Assembly: GCA_903858115.1 (NCBI GenBank)
Contig: CAIOHR010000100.1
Span: forward strand, 1-64,000
Length of the DNA: 64,000 nt
From: an uncultured Pirellula sp.
Lineage (GTDB): Bacteria > Planctomycetota > Planctomycetia > Pirellulales > Pirellulaceae
Reading direction: 5' to 3'
Below the pieces are notes generated by a model. That model was given only the letters and a program-made list of their open reading frames with translations, searched no databases and was not told where the DNA came from. This document shows positions 1 through 8,510 of this stretch, piece by piece. The position numbers and the translations under genes were made by a program. Numbering within the stretch: position 1 is the stretch's first letter; every line of letters starts with the position of its first letter.

Positions 1-446
1 AGGATGGTCTAGTTAGAACTCTGGATGCAGCTGCTGCTGCCGGTGCGATCGGTAGAAGTCTTCGGCTGATTACTATTCCTATTGGAGGATCTTCATTCGA
101 AGGGAATTTCGGAGGTTTCAGTAGCTTTAGTAGCCCCGGCATCGGAAAGAACGCAGGGGAATTCGGCGCTCCAGAAGTAAACCTTAGCAAGGTGTGTGAA
201 AGCTCCGACCATCCTGTCGCAGCTACTTCAAATCATGAGTTTGTAATCGATGATCTGTTCGATGTGGCTCTCCCTCTAGACATGGTGGTGGAGGTTGCAT
301 CGTCAATCATGGGACCGAATTTATTGGAAGTGCGAGAGGATAGTTCAGAGGAGGAGTCCCAATCTGAGTTGTCTCACGACCTCTTGTCTCTAGATGCTTA
401 TTTCGAGGAGATCTCGAAGAAAAGAAGTAGAACCCGGGTTCGTTAA
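1..446 (+). CDS. C-terminal part of an unknown protein (5'-truncated by the window)
   Basis: An open frame enters from the left edge (first full codon at base 3) and runs without a stop to TAA at 444-446, giving about 147 visible residues, so the gene starts outside the window. The visible part opens with an Ala- and Gly/Ser-rich stretch (five Ala in a row, then Phe-Gly-Ser rich). It becomes acidic, with a Glu/Ser run, and ends in a basic Lys/Arg tail. A GTG at 192 could serve as an internal start, but nothing favours it over readthrough from upstream. No family was recognised. It converges on the export-like operon that ends at 647, so its role need not be linked to that operon. Confidence is moderate that it is coding and nil on function. 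Confidence 0.55.
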   Translation, partial: DGLVRTLDAAAAAGAIGRSLRLITIPIGGSSFEGNFGGFSSFSSPGIGKNAGEFGAPEVNLSKVCESSDHPVAATSNHEFVIDDLFDVALPLDMVVEVASSIMGPNLLEVREDSSEEESQSELSHDLLSLDAYFEEISKKRSRTRVR

Positions 447-485
447 CGAGTACCAAGCGAATCGTCGACAGGCAGTCAAAAAATG

Positions 486-516
486 GTCCCGCAAAGTGAG
501 CAGGAAAGTGCGGGAC
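486..516. terminator. Hairpin downstream of the partial gene
   Basis: A perfect 8-bp inverted repeat (gtcccgca at 486-493, tgcgggac at 509-516) with a 15-nt loop lies 40 nt after the stop of the plus-strand gene. A second imperfect stem at 543-553/565-575 is followed by a T-rich stretch at 580-590 and could be the actual Rho-independent terminator. Confidence 0.35.
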
Positions 517-646
517 AGTGAAATTGAACTACAATCAAAAAAATTGCCGATGTACCCGTAAGGCACACCGGCGATTATTGATTTTTCTTTCATCCTTCAC
601 GCAGTCGCACTGGCAAGTGCGATCTAGACGTTTGGGAGCATTCACA

Positions 647-982
647 CTACTGCTGTACGCGGAGTCGCTTTTGAATGTCGGTTTCCAAAACGCCAAAGAC
701 TGCTTCGTGGCGCTGAATCGACATTTGAAGAGCTGCTAACAGTCGCTTCGATGTGTAGAAGTTCATAATGATCCGTTGCTTGACAACGATTGGATCCTTT
801 GGAACGCCAACGGGTTGTGGATTCAATCCAAAGTCAACGATGAGCTCTTCTGGGGAGCCGGTGACTCGGCAAAAGTTTGCATAACATGCAATCGCATCTT
901 CATCTTTGACTTGCACTTGCACCGGCTGAGATTGTTGACGCTGAGCCTCTGCGGTTTCTGGGTTTTCTATTTCTGATGCCAT
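647..982 (-). CDS. DUF3467 family protein
   Basis: A 111-residue protein with a polar Gln/Glu-rich N-terminal tail. A compact domain follows from about residue 34 to 105, with the order 'YANFCRVTGSPEELIVDFG' then a conserved 'RIIMNFYTSKRLLAAL' helix. This is the characteristic DUF3467 pattern; the family has no established biochemical role. It is the last gene of the minus-strand run that starts at 6773 and lies 95 nt after the M50-HlyD fusion, so co-transcription is possible but not shown. There is no signal peptide or membrane segment, so it is probably cytoplasmic. The family call is firm from the motif; the link to export is inference from position. Confidence 0.85.
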   Translation of the reverse strand: MASEIENPETAEAQRQQSQPVQVQVKDEDAIACYANFCRVTGSPEELIVDFGLNPQPVGVPKDPIVVKQRIIMNFYTSKRLLAALQMSIQRHEAVFGVLETDIQKRLRVQQ

Positions 983-1077
983 ACTCTTCTCCTAAACAAA
1001 CTGGGTTGGTGAAGCTCGCAGCCTCCCGATATCAAGGTCAATGTACCACGAATCCGGCGACATGCACGAGCGAGTTA

Positions 1078-3318
1078 CTAGAATTCAAAGTTAAAGGTCT
1101 TAACAACATACCGATACAATCGCCATCCTAGGGACTTCCATGCAAGATGAACATTAGCTTGCCCACGGTAGCCGCCTCGTAACGGGATGGTAAGGTTTTC
1201 AAAGTCCACTTTCGCTTGGTAAGACGTACTCATCGGAAGTGTTCTACCGGTTTCGTCCGTCTTCGTATCGAGCGAGCCGCCCGCTTGCGTAGAAAGGCTG
1301 GCTGAAGTTTCCTTCATTTCCGCTTCCGAGAAGCTTCGAATCTTGCCGTAAAATGACTCCAGCTTGGCTGCCTCGAACATCACCTCCACTTGGTCCCCTA
1401 CTTTGACGAGTCCCAAGTCGTGTTGATCGACGACGAGGACTCCCTCGAGTTCGGGTGTAGGAGCGACAATGCAAATGAGCTCCCCTTCCTCGAAGACCGC
1501 GTCGGCGTTCTTCTCATGAAACGGACTTCCCGACCACGACGGAAGCTGCTGTTGTGCCTTTGCGGCCTTATTGTCCTCTTTTTCCGGCGGTTGACAGATC
1601 ACCCCATCGATTGGGCTTCGAATAATCAACCGCTTATACTGGTTTTCAATTTCTTTGACCGTTCCTATGGCGGTTTGTAGTGCTTTTTGCTCTTCTGCAA
1701 CTTGGGCTTCAAGACCTGGATCACGGCTTGCGAGATAGCGGATGAGTTTGTATCGAGCGAGGACCATTTCCTGTTCCCCCCTGGCCTTTTGCAACTGGAT
1801 TTCCAGGTCGATGTTTTCTAATTCTCCGATGACTTCATCCGCTCGAACCGTATCTCCAGGCCTCTTGTTCCACTTGACAATCTTCCCGGGAACAAAGGTA
1901 CGAACTTCTTTCCCGTCCTTGGGTTGAGCTTCAATTGCACAATTCACATGGAAGGGCAGTGGCAAGAAACAAAAGAGAGAAAGTATGGCCGCGGCGATCA
2001 ACACACTCGTCAGAACATTGGCACGTTTCATTTTCTGCGCTCGCCCAGGGGTTCGGAAAAACTTCACAATCGAAATCACTGCGGGAACGATCATCCCGGC
2101 AACACCTGCAACAGCAAAAACTCTTCCGAGGGATTGCAATCCGTAGGGCTTCAGCACTTGGTTCAGGAACATGATGATTCCAAAAGCTACCACCCAACGG
2201 TAAACAGACGAGGCTATGGTGAAAACACCAAACAAGAAACGGTACTGCGTTGGAAGGAACGGGTTGTCTTGAAGTTCCAAACCCAGGCAGTTTTTTTGAA
2301 ACCAACGCTTCAGAATTTCATTGGCTTTTTGACGAAGGTTGGGGATCTCCAGCAAATCCATCGTGATGTAATATCCGTCAAACCGCAGAAGCGGATTCCC
2401 GTTGAAGACGACGGTGCTAACCGAGCAGATAAACATCACACTGAGACACAGAAAGTTGAAGAAGCCATCTTCGCTGAACCACCACAAAAAGGTGGCAATC
2501 GAGGCTAATATCAACTCTACATACATTCCAGCCGCACCGATAAAAACGCGCTGCCACTTATTAGGAAGCATCCAGGAATCGGAGACATTGCAGTAAAGGC
2601 ACGGAGTGAATACTAGCAGCATCGCTCCCATCTCGTGACACTCACCACCGAACTTCTTGCAACTCAGTCCATGGCCAAACTCATGCAATACTTTGACCGA
2701 CGCCATCGTTAGCCCCAACCAAACCCAGTTGTTGGCCGCGAAGAAACTTTCGAACGTCGGTAGTTTCGTCTTAAACTCTTGGTAGTTGAGCAAAACCAAA
2801 GTGATTGCTGTCAGTCCAAAGCAGGCTGCGGCGATCAAACACCAAACGGTAAACAACCAACCAAACCACGGTAGCAAGCGATTGAGAATGCGATCCGGAT
2901 CGATACCTCGAAAACGAATCGCAAAGACATTAGTAAATTTCCCGAGCAGCTCTTTCCGTTTCTTCTGGTCTCCGCGCCGACGAAGCTGTCGACCTTGTCC
3001 GCCCGAATGGGAAATCACCAGCCCGCTTCGGTGGAGCATACCTACGAACTGCTGAAGATCTTGCAGCGATATTCTCTGCGGTGCGAACTCGGCTTGGAAA
3101 TTTTCTTTGATTTGTTGGAGGCTGGTCTGGCCATCCAGCATATTCAGGATGGCAAATTCTTCGTCATGGAATCGAAAGTAGTTGAGCCCCACAGGTTCTT
3201 TCACCACCCAATAGGCTCTGCCATGATAGCGATGCCGACGAGATTCCAGGTCCGGGCGACGACGCAACCTGAGCGGTCGCATCGCGCTGTTGACCAGAGA
3301 ATCAGCCATCGTCGTCAT
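1078..3318 (-). CDS. PqqD-like / M50 site-2-type metalloprotease / HlyD-like fusion membrane protein
   Basis: A 746-residue protein in three parts. Residues about 25-102 resemble a PqqD-like winged-helix (RiPP recognition element-like) domain. A hydrophobic core follows with the zinc site HEFGH at 212-216 and the matching downstream 'NGNPLLRFDGYY' segment (Asp near 314), as in M50 proteases, surrounded by about ten membrane segments. The C-terminal third (about 465-740) reads as a HlyD-type barrel and biotinyl-lipoyl half-motifs with a short coiled coil ('VPGKIVKWNKRPGDTVRADE'). The active-site residues are intact. It lies 105 nt after the HlyD gene on the same strand, with DUF3467 next. Similar proteins are often annotated as putative peptide zinc metalloproteases. 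A role in exporting or processing a peptide or protein across the inner membrane is inference. Confidence 0.85.
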   Translation of the reverse strand: MTTMADSLVNSAMRPLRLRRRPDLESRRHRYHGRAYWVVKEPVGLNYFRFHDEEFAILNMLDGQTSLQQIKENFQAEFAPQRISLQDLQQFVGMLHRSGLVISHSGGQGRQLRRRGDQKKRKELLGKFTNVFAIRFRGIDPDRILNRLLPWFGWLFTVWCLIAAACFGLTAITLVLLNYQEFKTKLPTFESFFAANNWVWLGLTMASVKVLHEFGHGLSCKKFGGECHEMGAMLLVFTPCLYCNVSDSWMLPNKWQRVFIGAAGMYVELILASIATFLWWFSEDGFFNFLCLSVMFICSVSTVVFNGNPLLRFDGYYITMDLLEIPNLRQKANEILKRWFQKNCLGLELQDNPFLPTQYRFLFGVFTIASSVYRWVVAFGIIMFLNQVLKPYGLQSLGRVFAVAGVAGMIVPAVISIVKFFRTPGRAQKMKRANVLTSVLIAAAILSLFCFLPLPFHVNCAIEAQPKDGKEVRTFVPGKIVKWNKRPGDTVRADEVIGELENIDLEIQLQKARGEQEMVLARYKLIRYLASRDPGLEAQVAEEQKALQTAIGTVKEIENQYKRLIIRSPIDGVICQPPEKEDNKAAKAQQQLPSWSGSPFHEKNADAVFEEGELICIVAPTPELEGVLVVDQHDLGLVKVGDQVEVMFEAAKLESFYGKIRSFSEAEMKETSASLSTQAGGSLDTKTDETGRTLPMSTSYQAKVDFENLTIPLRGGYRGQANVHLAWKSLGWRLYRYVVKTFNFEF

Positions 3319-3423
3319 AAGTTAACCAGTTCTGGAAAGGGGATCACTGCGTCGTAAATATATGGCTGCCATGGAGCTGAACATCAACTCGACGAAACAA
3401 ACAGCAACGGAACGGCTGCTCAG

Positions 3424-4719
3424 TTATCGTGTCAGGAGGATTTCCATCGATGCATTCATCCCACCTCGCAGCAAAAACTGTCCATCAGGAAGCTGCTCGT
3501 TGGCAATCTCTACCCAAACAGCATACACATTGGCTACCTTCATCGTCTTGGGTGAAACGTGACCAACAACCCCCTCGACAACTTTCGTAACGCCAGGTGC
3601 GATTTCGATCGTAATCTTCGCCTTGGAATTGAGAAGCTGGTTGGGTGGCACGGTCGTTTGCGCTTGTCCCTGGACTTTCAACTGTGTCATATCGGTAAGC
3701 CTAAAGATTGGATCTCCCGTACGGACGAATTCGAACTGCCTCCTATTCACTTCATACACGAGTCCATCAAACGGCGCATTCATAGTTCGAAGCCCCACCT
3801 GGACAAACGCTGCATCCAGTTTCGCTTCTGCAACACCAACAGCGGCTTGGTTCTTGGCACTCTCGATTTTCGCTACTTTGATCTGCAATCCTGCTTTTTT
3901 CAGCTCTAATCCTTTTTTCTCATTGTCGGAATCGCTTTCGGATCCCTTGGCTGAGAGTTCATTCGATCTTGCAAAATCGACCTTGGCCACTTCGTAGGCG
4001 GCTTCCGCGAATAGCTCGCTGCTATTGTCATTCGCCTTTAATTTCGCTTGTTCCAACTCTTGTGTCTGTACCTTCACTTCCGCTTCTGCAATTCTCGAGT
4101 CGATGATGACAAGCGGCTCGCCTGCTTTCACACTGACGCCATCATCCGCATTGAGCTTCATGATGATTCCATCCACCGGAGCAGCTAGAGGAATGTCACG
4201 TTTGAATATCAAACTCGCTTGAGGAATCAATATCCGGCCGGAAGATGATGCTGGCGGAACCTCAACCCCTTCTCTAGGTACGGCGCCAATCCCCCCCGAC
4301 TGCGCCAGCCTAGCTATTGGCCCGCCCGGGATTGGAGGAGCGAACTTCGGAAGCGTCACTCCCTCTGGTGAACGAGCCTCACGCAGCGATCCCAACGGCC
4401 CAGTTCCGGGTTGCGGTACAGGCAAGAGTGCCTGAGCCAAACGTACTTCACCCTCGGATCCGCCGGTGGAGTTTTGAGATTGGAGGATGGAAGCCTCACC
4501 ACTCCTCGGCAGGTCGATGTTTACCAAAGGGATCGAAACCCTTGCATCTACTGCCGATGGGTTTTGTTCCTGCTTCTGCGGCCCGTTGATGCCCAAGAAA
4601 GGAAGTCGTTCATGAAACCAAGAACGAACATAGGGGGTGGCACTGAGCGCGCCTCCCGCAATCAAAAGAATAAAACAACCAATCCAAAGTGATCTTTTCA
4701 TTTGTTTCGACTCGGACAT
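3424..4719 (-). CDS. HlyD-family periplasmic adaptor protein
   Basis: I place the start at 4719 because this ATG overlaps the TAA of the upstream gene by one base (TAATG), a translational-coupling arrangement; the open frame reaches 4746. The protein has about 431 residues. It contains an N-terminal membrane anchor, a Pro/Gly/Ser-rich linker (to about 160), a half biotinyl-lipoyl motif ('DGIIMKLNADDGVSVKAGEP'), a long alpha-helical hairpin rich in Ala/Glu/Lys, the second half-motif ('MNAPFDGLVYEVNRRQFEFV'), and a beta-barrel/membrane-proximal end. This is the architecture of membrane-fusion adaptors used by RND, MFS and type I secretion pumps. No pump is encoded nearby; the partners are two other HlyD-domain proteins, so the assembly may be non-canonical. 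Confidence 0.85.
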   Translation of the reverse strand: MSESKQMKRSLWIGCFILLIAGGALSATPYVRSWFHERLPFLGINGPQKQEQNPSAVDARVSIPLVNIDLPRSGEASILQSQNSTGGSEGEVRLAQALLPVPQPGTGPLGSLREARSPEGVTLPKFAPPIPGGPIARLAQSGGIGAVPREGVEVPPASSSGRILIPQASLIFKRDIPLAAPVDGIIMKLNADDGVSVKAGEPLVIIDSRIAEAEVKVQTQELEQAKLKANDNSSELFAEAAYEVAKVDFARSNELSAKGSESDSDNEKKGLELKKAGLQIKVAKIESAKNQAAVGVAEAKLDAAFVQVGLRTMNAPFDGLVYEVNRRQFEFVRTGDPIFRLTDMTQLKVQGQAQTTVPPNQLLNSKAKITIEIAPGVTKVVEGVVGHVSPKTMKVANVYAVWVEIANEQLPDGQFLLRGGMNASMEILLTR

Positions 4720-6773
4720 TAGAACAACAAGTAGGCTCGTACCCACTCGACAACTTCATGAAACCATACAAAAGCGGCACTTCGGCGGCCAGCCCTGACT
4801 TTAGCGATGACACGAGCACCTGGGTCGCGACTCAGTTTTTTCATCGATTCCTCATCAGGAATACATCTTAACTTTACCACAGGACCGTCTTCCGGATGAA
4901 GCTCTGCTCTAGCGCTCACACCCGTGATATACAGCTTTCCAGTGTGCCCAACCGACGGATCCGTCATCATGATGAAATCAACCGGCAAGTAATTCTTTTC
5001 TTTGTCTTGTGAGAATGCGTAGTCCAGATACCTCATCCTCTTTTCCGGAAGCAAAACCTCGACTTCCCAGTCTTTCTGTTTATCAGCGATCGTCATCAAG
5101 ACCTGACCCATGACCACAGGCCTACGATTCAAAACTCGCTCAACGTCCCAGGTTGTCACAACGCCATCGATGGGACTCGTCCGTATCAGTTTCGCTTCCT
5201 TTTGGCGATTCAGCTCTAATTGCGACGCAAGCTCGTTCAGCTTACTCTTTGCATTCGTTACTTCTTGCGTTGCTCTATTCGTTTCCGCATCATCCAATCG
5301 GCCTTCATTCAACAGAATCTGTGCGTTGGAAAGGGACACTCGCGCCTGTGCGCTCTGGTCTTCGAGGTTCTTGATCTCCTTGGAAAGATCGTCATCCTTC
5401 ATGATGACTAACGGGTCTCCCGCCTTGACGATGGCCGCGTGCCCCACCAACACCTCTTCAACGTTACCGTTGGCATGCGCGTAGACATTTCGTTCGACCG
5501 TGGGTTTGAGCTCACCATTTCCCTTCAATTTGAATTCGATGGGAACAATACACATGGCAATGAGCCCAAGGGTCAGCGCCGCCAATGCAGATAAAGTCTT
5601 GGGCATCGTTGAGCCGCGGAACATCCAAAGTGCGCGGTCGAGGAACCGCCAAACGGGCATAAAGATAATGTTGCTGTGGGACAGCGAGTTCGACATCGCG
5701 CGACAAGCATGTTCGTAAACCAAATCGACGCGTCCTTCTAGCATCGGCTTGGATAGTTGCGTTTCGATCTGCTCTACAATCAGCGCGCCGATAATGTCGC
5801 GGCGTTGGCGTGTCTCGCTAGTTTCGTTACGCGAGGCGAGAACATCCCCCTCGGTCTTCCGTTCGGGCTGACGAAGCGGCAAGACGGTAATCGTTCTACC
5901 GTGAGATAGATCGACATAGTCCTCGATCGCCTCCTCAAGCTGTGGAGGCAGATCTTCCGTATTTCCGTCGTACCATAGCGGCTCGCCACTCCGAACCACG
6001 CGAGTTGCGAGATTAGTAAGCGATTGAACAATATTCGATCGGCTCTCGATGGAATCTTGCCCCGATATGGCAATGACTTTGGCTTTACCACCCTGAATTT
6101 GCGCAACGCTAACTCGGTCGCACTCGATCAATCGACGACCTTCGTTAGCAATCGTGTAGGCCGTGTCTCGTAAATCTAAGTTGTCGTGCACCAAACGCGC
6201 AAACTGATCCGCTTGTTGCCACATCTCTTGGCGAGTCGACACTTGCTGCAACGTATGACTCTGAAGCCAATCGCCGATCAGCTTGGTCATATGCTCCAAG
6301 AACCGCAAATAACCGCGCTGAGCTTCCGACGGGGAATTTGCCCGCTGCAAAACCTCTAAAAGTCCGACAGGTTGCTTGTTCGCAACCAACGGGGCCGTCA
6401 CCAAAAGGTGAGGCGTAGGATTGGCTTCGCCGTCGGGGTCCCCGGTCCCGGAAAGTGGCGGCACTAGCTCCGCTCTTCCCTGCGTAATGAGTCGTGAGAG
6501 CAAACGCCCATGCTGGATCGCCTCGACGCGATCACCTTGCATGAGTATAGGATCGAGCTGGATTTGATGCGCCAATCGCATCGCACCATCCTGTTCGACC
6601 AACCAGATCGCTCCACCCTCGGCTGCAAGGGCGGCAATGATCTTTTGCAAAACGGCAGGATAGTACTCTCCGGCCTTGATATCCGACTTGGACAATTCCG
6701 TAACCTCGTTCACCAAGGTACGAATTCGCCGTTTGGTCTGCTCTACGTTTTCGTCCGATGGGCCAGAGGACAT
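4719..6773 (-). CDS. GAF-domain HlyD-family membrane protein
   Basis: The ATG at 6773 ('MSSGPSDENVEQTKRRI') is preferred; the frame is open to 6830, but the extra residues look like untranslated leader. The protein is about 684 residues. The N-terminal half carries one or two GAF-like sensory domains (around 45-180 and 200-340). A membrane segment follows near 405-425, then a lipoyl-like half ('NGNVEEVLVGHAAIVKAGDP'), a helical hairpin, the second half ('IRTSPIDGVVTTWDVERVLN') and a barrel domain. The GAF part would lie in the cytoplasm and the adaptor part in the periplasm, so it could couple a cytoplasmic signal to export. It is the first gene of the operon and is coupled to the HlyD gene by TAATG. 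The ligand is unknown. Confidence 0.8.
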   Translation of the reverse strand: MSSGPSDENVEQTKRRIRTLVNEVTELSKSDIKAGEYYPAVLQKIIAALAAEGGAIWLVEQDGAMRLAHQIQLDPILMQGDRVEAIQHGRLLSRLITQGRAELVPPLSGTGDPDGEANPTPHLLVTAPLVANKQPVGLLEVLQRANSPSEAQRGYLRFLEHMTKLIGDWLQSHTLQQVSTRQEMWQQADQFARLVHDNLDLRDTAYTIANEGRRLIECDRVSVAQIQGGKAKVIAISGQDSIESRSNIVQSLTNLATRVVRSGEPLWYDGNTEDLPPQLEEAIEDYVDLSHGRTITVLPLRQPERKTEGDVLASRNETSETRQRRDIIGALIVEQIETQLSKPMLEGRVDLVYEHACRAMSNSLSHSNIIFMPVWRFLDRALWMFRGSTMPKTLSALAALTLGLIAMCIVPIEFKLKGNGELKPTVERNVYAHANGNVEEVLVGHAAIVKAGDPLVIMKDDDLSKEIKNLEDQSAQARVSLSNAQILLNEGRLDDAETNRATQEVTNAKSKLNELASQLELNRQKEAKLIRTSPIDGVVTTWDVERVLNRRPVVMGQVLMTIADKQKDWEVEVLLPEKRMRYLDYAFSQDKEKNYLPVDFIMMTDPSVGHTGKLYITGVSARAELHPEDGPVVKLRCIPDEESMKKLSRDPGARVIAKVRAGRRSAAFVWFHEVVEWVRAYLLF

Positions 6774-7161
6774 AGTCGGGATCAATAAGGGAAAGGAGGA
6801 AATGACACGCGGTGTTCGACAACCAACCATCGAACGATTCTCAATCTGCCTTCAACGTTTCGCCTGCGAAGAGACGAGATTATGTTCAAGATAGAATTGT
6901 CGCTATCGTCGCAGAAGGAGCAATTCTTACAACACTCAATAGAAATCCAAATCCTTTTGCGTTATCTTCCGGTTGCCTGGGATACGTTGACTATTCCGAT
7001 CGGCCAACGGTTTTGGATTGCGGGACGCTGGCAAAAGTTCCCTTCTACAGGACTTTGGACATTTAGGTAATGAAAGCATTCTTTCCACAAATCGTTCAAA
7101 CCGCTCCTCGAATGAGTTATCATCTTGCCGCATATCGAATTTAAGAGACTCGGAGGATGTT
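6774..7161. other. Intergenic region between divergent operons
   Basis: This 388-bp gap separates the GAF-HlyD operon (leftward) from the nucleoside transporter (rightward) and must contain both promoters. The short open frames across it lack ribosome binding sites and recognisable domains. No clear operator or -35/-10 pair stood out. The only site I can support is the CGGAGG ribosome binding site at 7151-7156, just before the GTG at 7162. Confidence 0.5.
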
Positions 7162-8415
7162 GTGCAATTGCAAGCGATCAGCGGATTAGGCCTTCTCGTA
7201 ATGGTTTTTGTTGCTTGGGCTCTTTCCAGCAATCGTCGTCGGTTCCCATGGCGGATCGTTCTTGGAGGACTCGCTTTGCAGTTTGTCCTGGCATTGGTGC
7301 TCCTTAAAACTCCAGGGGCTCAATCGCGATTTCAACTCATCAACGACACCGTCAGCAGCGTAACCGGCTGCGTTCGCGAAGGCTCCAAATTCGTCTTCGG
7401 AGTTTTCGGATCCGAGGACGGCGGGCCAGTACTGCAAACCTTTGCCTTCGCCGTGCTTCCCACCGTTATTTTTTACTCGGCATTGATGGCAGTACTGTAC
7501 CACCTGGGAATAATGCAACTCCTCGTTCGAGCGGTCGCTTGGTTGATGCAATTTACACTCGGCACCAGTGGTCCGGAAACGGTATCGGTCGCAGCGAACA
7601 TTTTTGTAGGGCAGACGGAAGCTCCGATTTTGGTGAAGCCCTATATCTCCAAAATGACGAACTCCGAATTGAACGCCATGATGGTTGGGGGATTCGCAAC
7701 CGTCACGGGCTCGTTGTTGGCCAGTTACATTAACTTTGGAGCAGAGGCTGGTCACTTGATGATCGCATGCATCATCTCGGCTCCAGCGGCATTGGTCGTA
7801 GCCAAAATCATGCACCCGGAAGAGGAGGGTGTCGAAGTCAACAAGTCGCTGGAACTATCCAGTGAACGAACGAGTCCGAATGTTGTTGGTGCTGCTGCCC
7901 AAGGAGCATCTGATGGTTTGCTCTTGGCGCTCAACATCGGTGCCATGCTCATCGCATTCTTAGCATTGGTCGCGTTGTGTGATCTCATTCTCGGGAATAT
8001 CGGCTTGCTCTTTTCACTCAAGGATGCCGACAACAAACCGACACTAACACTCGCTTACCTCATGGGGTATGCCTTCGCGCCGATGGCTTGGATCATGGGA
8101 ATCGAAAGTGGCGATTGCCTTGCCGCAGGAAAATTGCTCGGACTGCGAACAGTTGCGAACGAATTCTTAGCCTTTAGTCAACTCGGTCCGATGCTTACCG
8201 GGGAGAACCCGATTAGCGAACGTACTCGGATCATCATGACCTATGCGCTCGCAGCCTTTGCGAACATCAGTTCGATCGGTATCCAAGTCGGCGGCATCGG
8301 CGCGATGGCACCCGAACGAAGGGCTGATTTAGCGAGACTTGGCTGGAAAGCCCTCATTGGTGGTACTCTCGCCGCGAATATGACCGCATGCATCGCTGGG
8401 ATGCTTATCGCTTAG
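7162..8415 (+). CDS. Concentrative nucleoside transporter (CNT/NupC family)
   Basis: I start this at GTG 7162, which has CGGAGG five bases upstream and gives a 417-residue protein beginning 'MQLQAISGLGLLVMVFVAW', close to the usual CNT length of about 400. The frame is open to 7018. There are about ten hydrophobic segments. The CNT hallmarks are present: 'GQTEAPILVKPYI' in the core, 'MTNSELNAMMVGGFATVTGS', and the C-terminal 'TYALAAFANISSIGIQVGGIGAMAP'. CNT proteins import nucleosides by sodium or proton symport across the inner membrane; specificity cannot be read here. It is a single gene, convergent with the DUF1501 gene that ends at 8511. Confidence 0.93.
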   Translation: MQLQAISGLGLLVMVFVAWALSSNRRRFPWRIVLGGLALQFVLALVLLKTPGAQSRFQLINDTVSSVTGCVREGSKFVFGVFGSEDGGPVLQTFAFAVLPTVIFYSALMAVLYHLGIMQLLVRAVAWLMQFTLGTSGPETVSVAANIFVGQTEAPILVKPYISKMTNSELNAMMVGGFATVTGSLLASYINFGAEAGHLMIACIISAPAALVVAKIMHPEEEGVEVNKSLELSSERTSPNVVGAAAQGASDGLLLALNIGAMLIAFLALVALCDLILGNIGLLFSLKDADNKPTLTLAYLMGYAFAPMAWIMGIESGDCLAAGKLLGLRTVANEFLAFSQLGPMLTGENPISERTRIIMTYALAAFANISSIGIQVGGIGAMAPERRADLARLGWKALIGGTLAANMTACIAGMLIA

Positions 8416-8443
8416 CTGGTGATGGATTCCTGTTGGCTGTCGT

Positions 8444-8463
8444 CGATCGATTTCGCTCGATCG
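8444..8463. terminator. Palindrome between convergent genes
   Basis: The 7-bp arms cgatcga (8444-8450) and tcgatcg (8457-8463) flank a 6-nt loop, within 30-70 bp of both stop codons of the convergent CNT and DUF1501 genes. It may act as a bidirectional terminator. There is no long T run, so this is tentative. Confidence 0.3.
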
Positions 8464-8510
8464 TGCGAGCGACAACATCCTGGCGTTACCCGGGCCTTCA
8501 CAACCTGCCT

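Noticed and set aside
1924-2508. 194-codon frame antisense to the M50-HlyD fusion
   Set aside because: Opposite strand of a well supported gene; no motif and no start signal.
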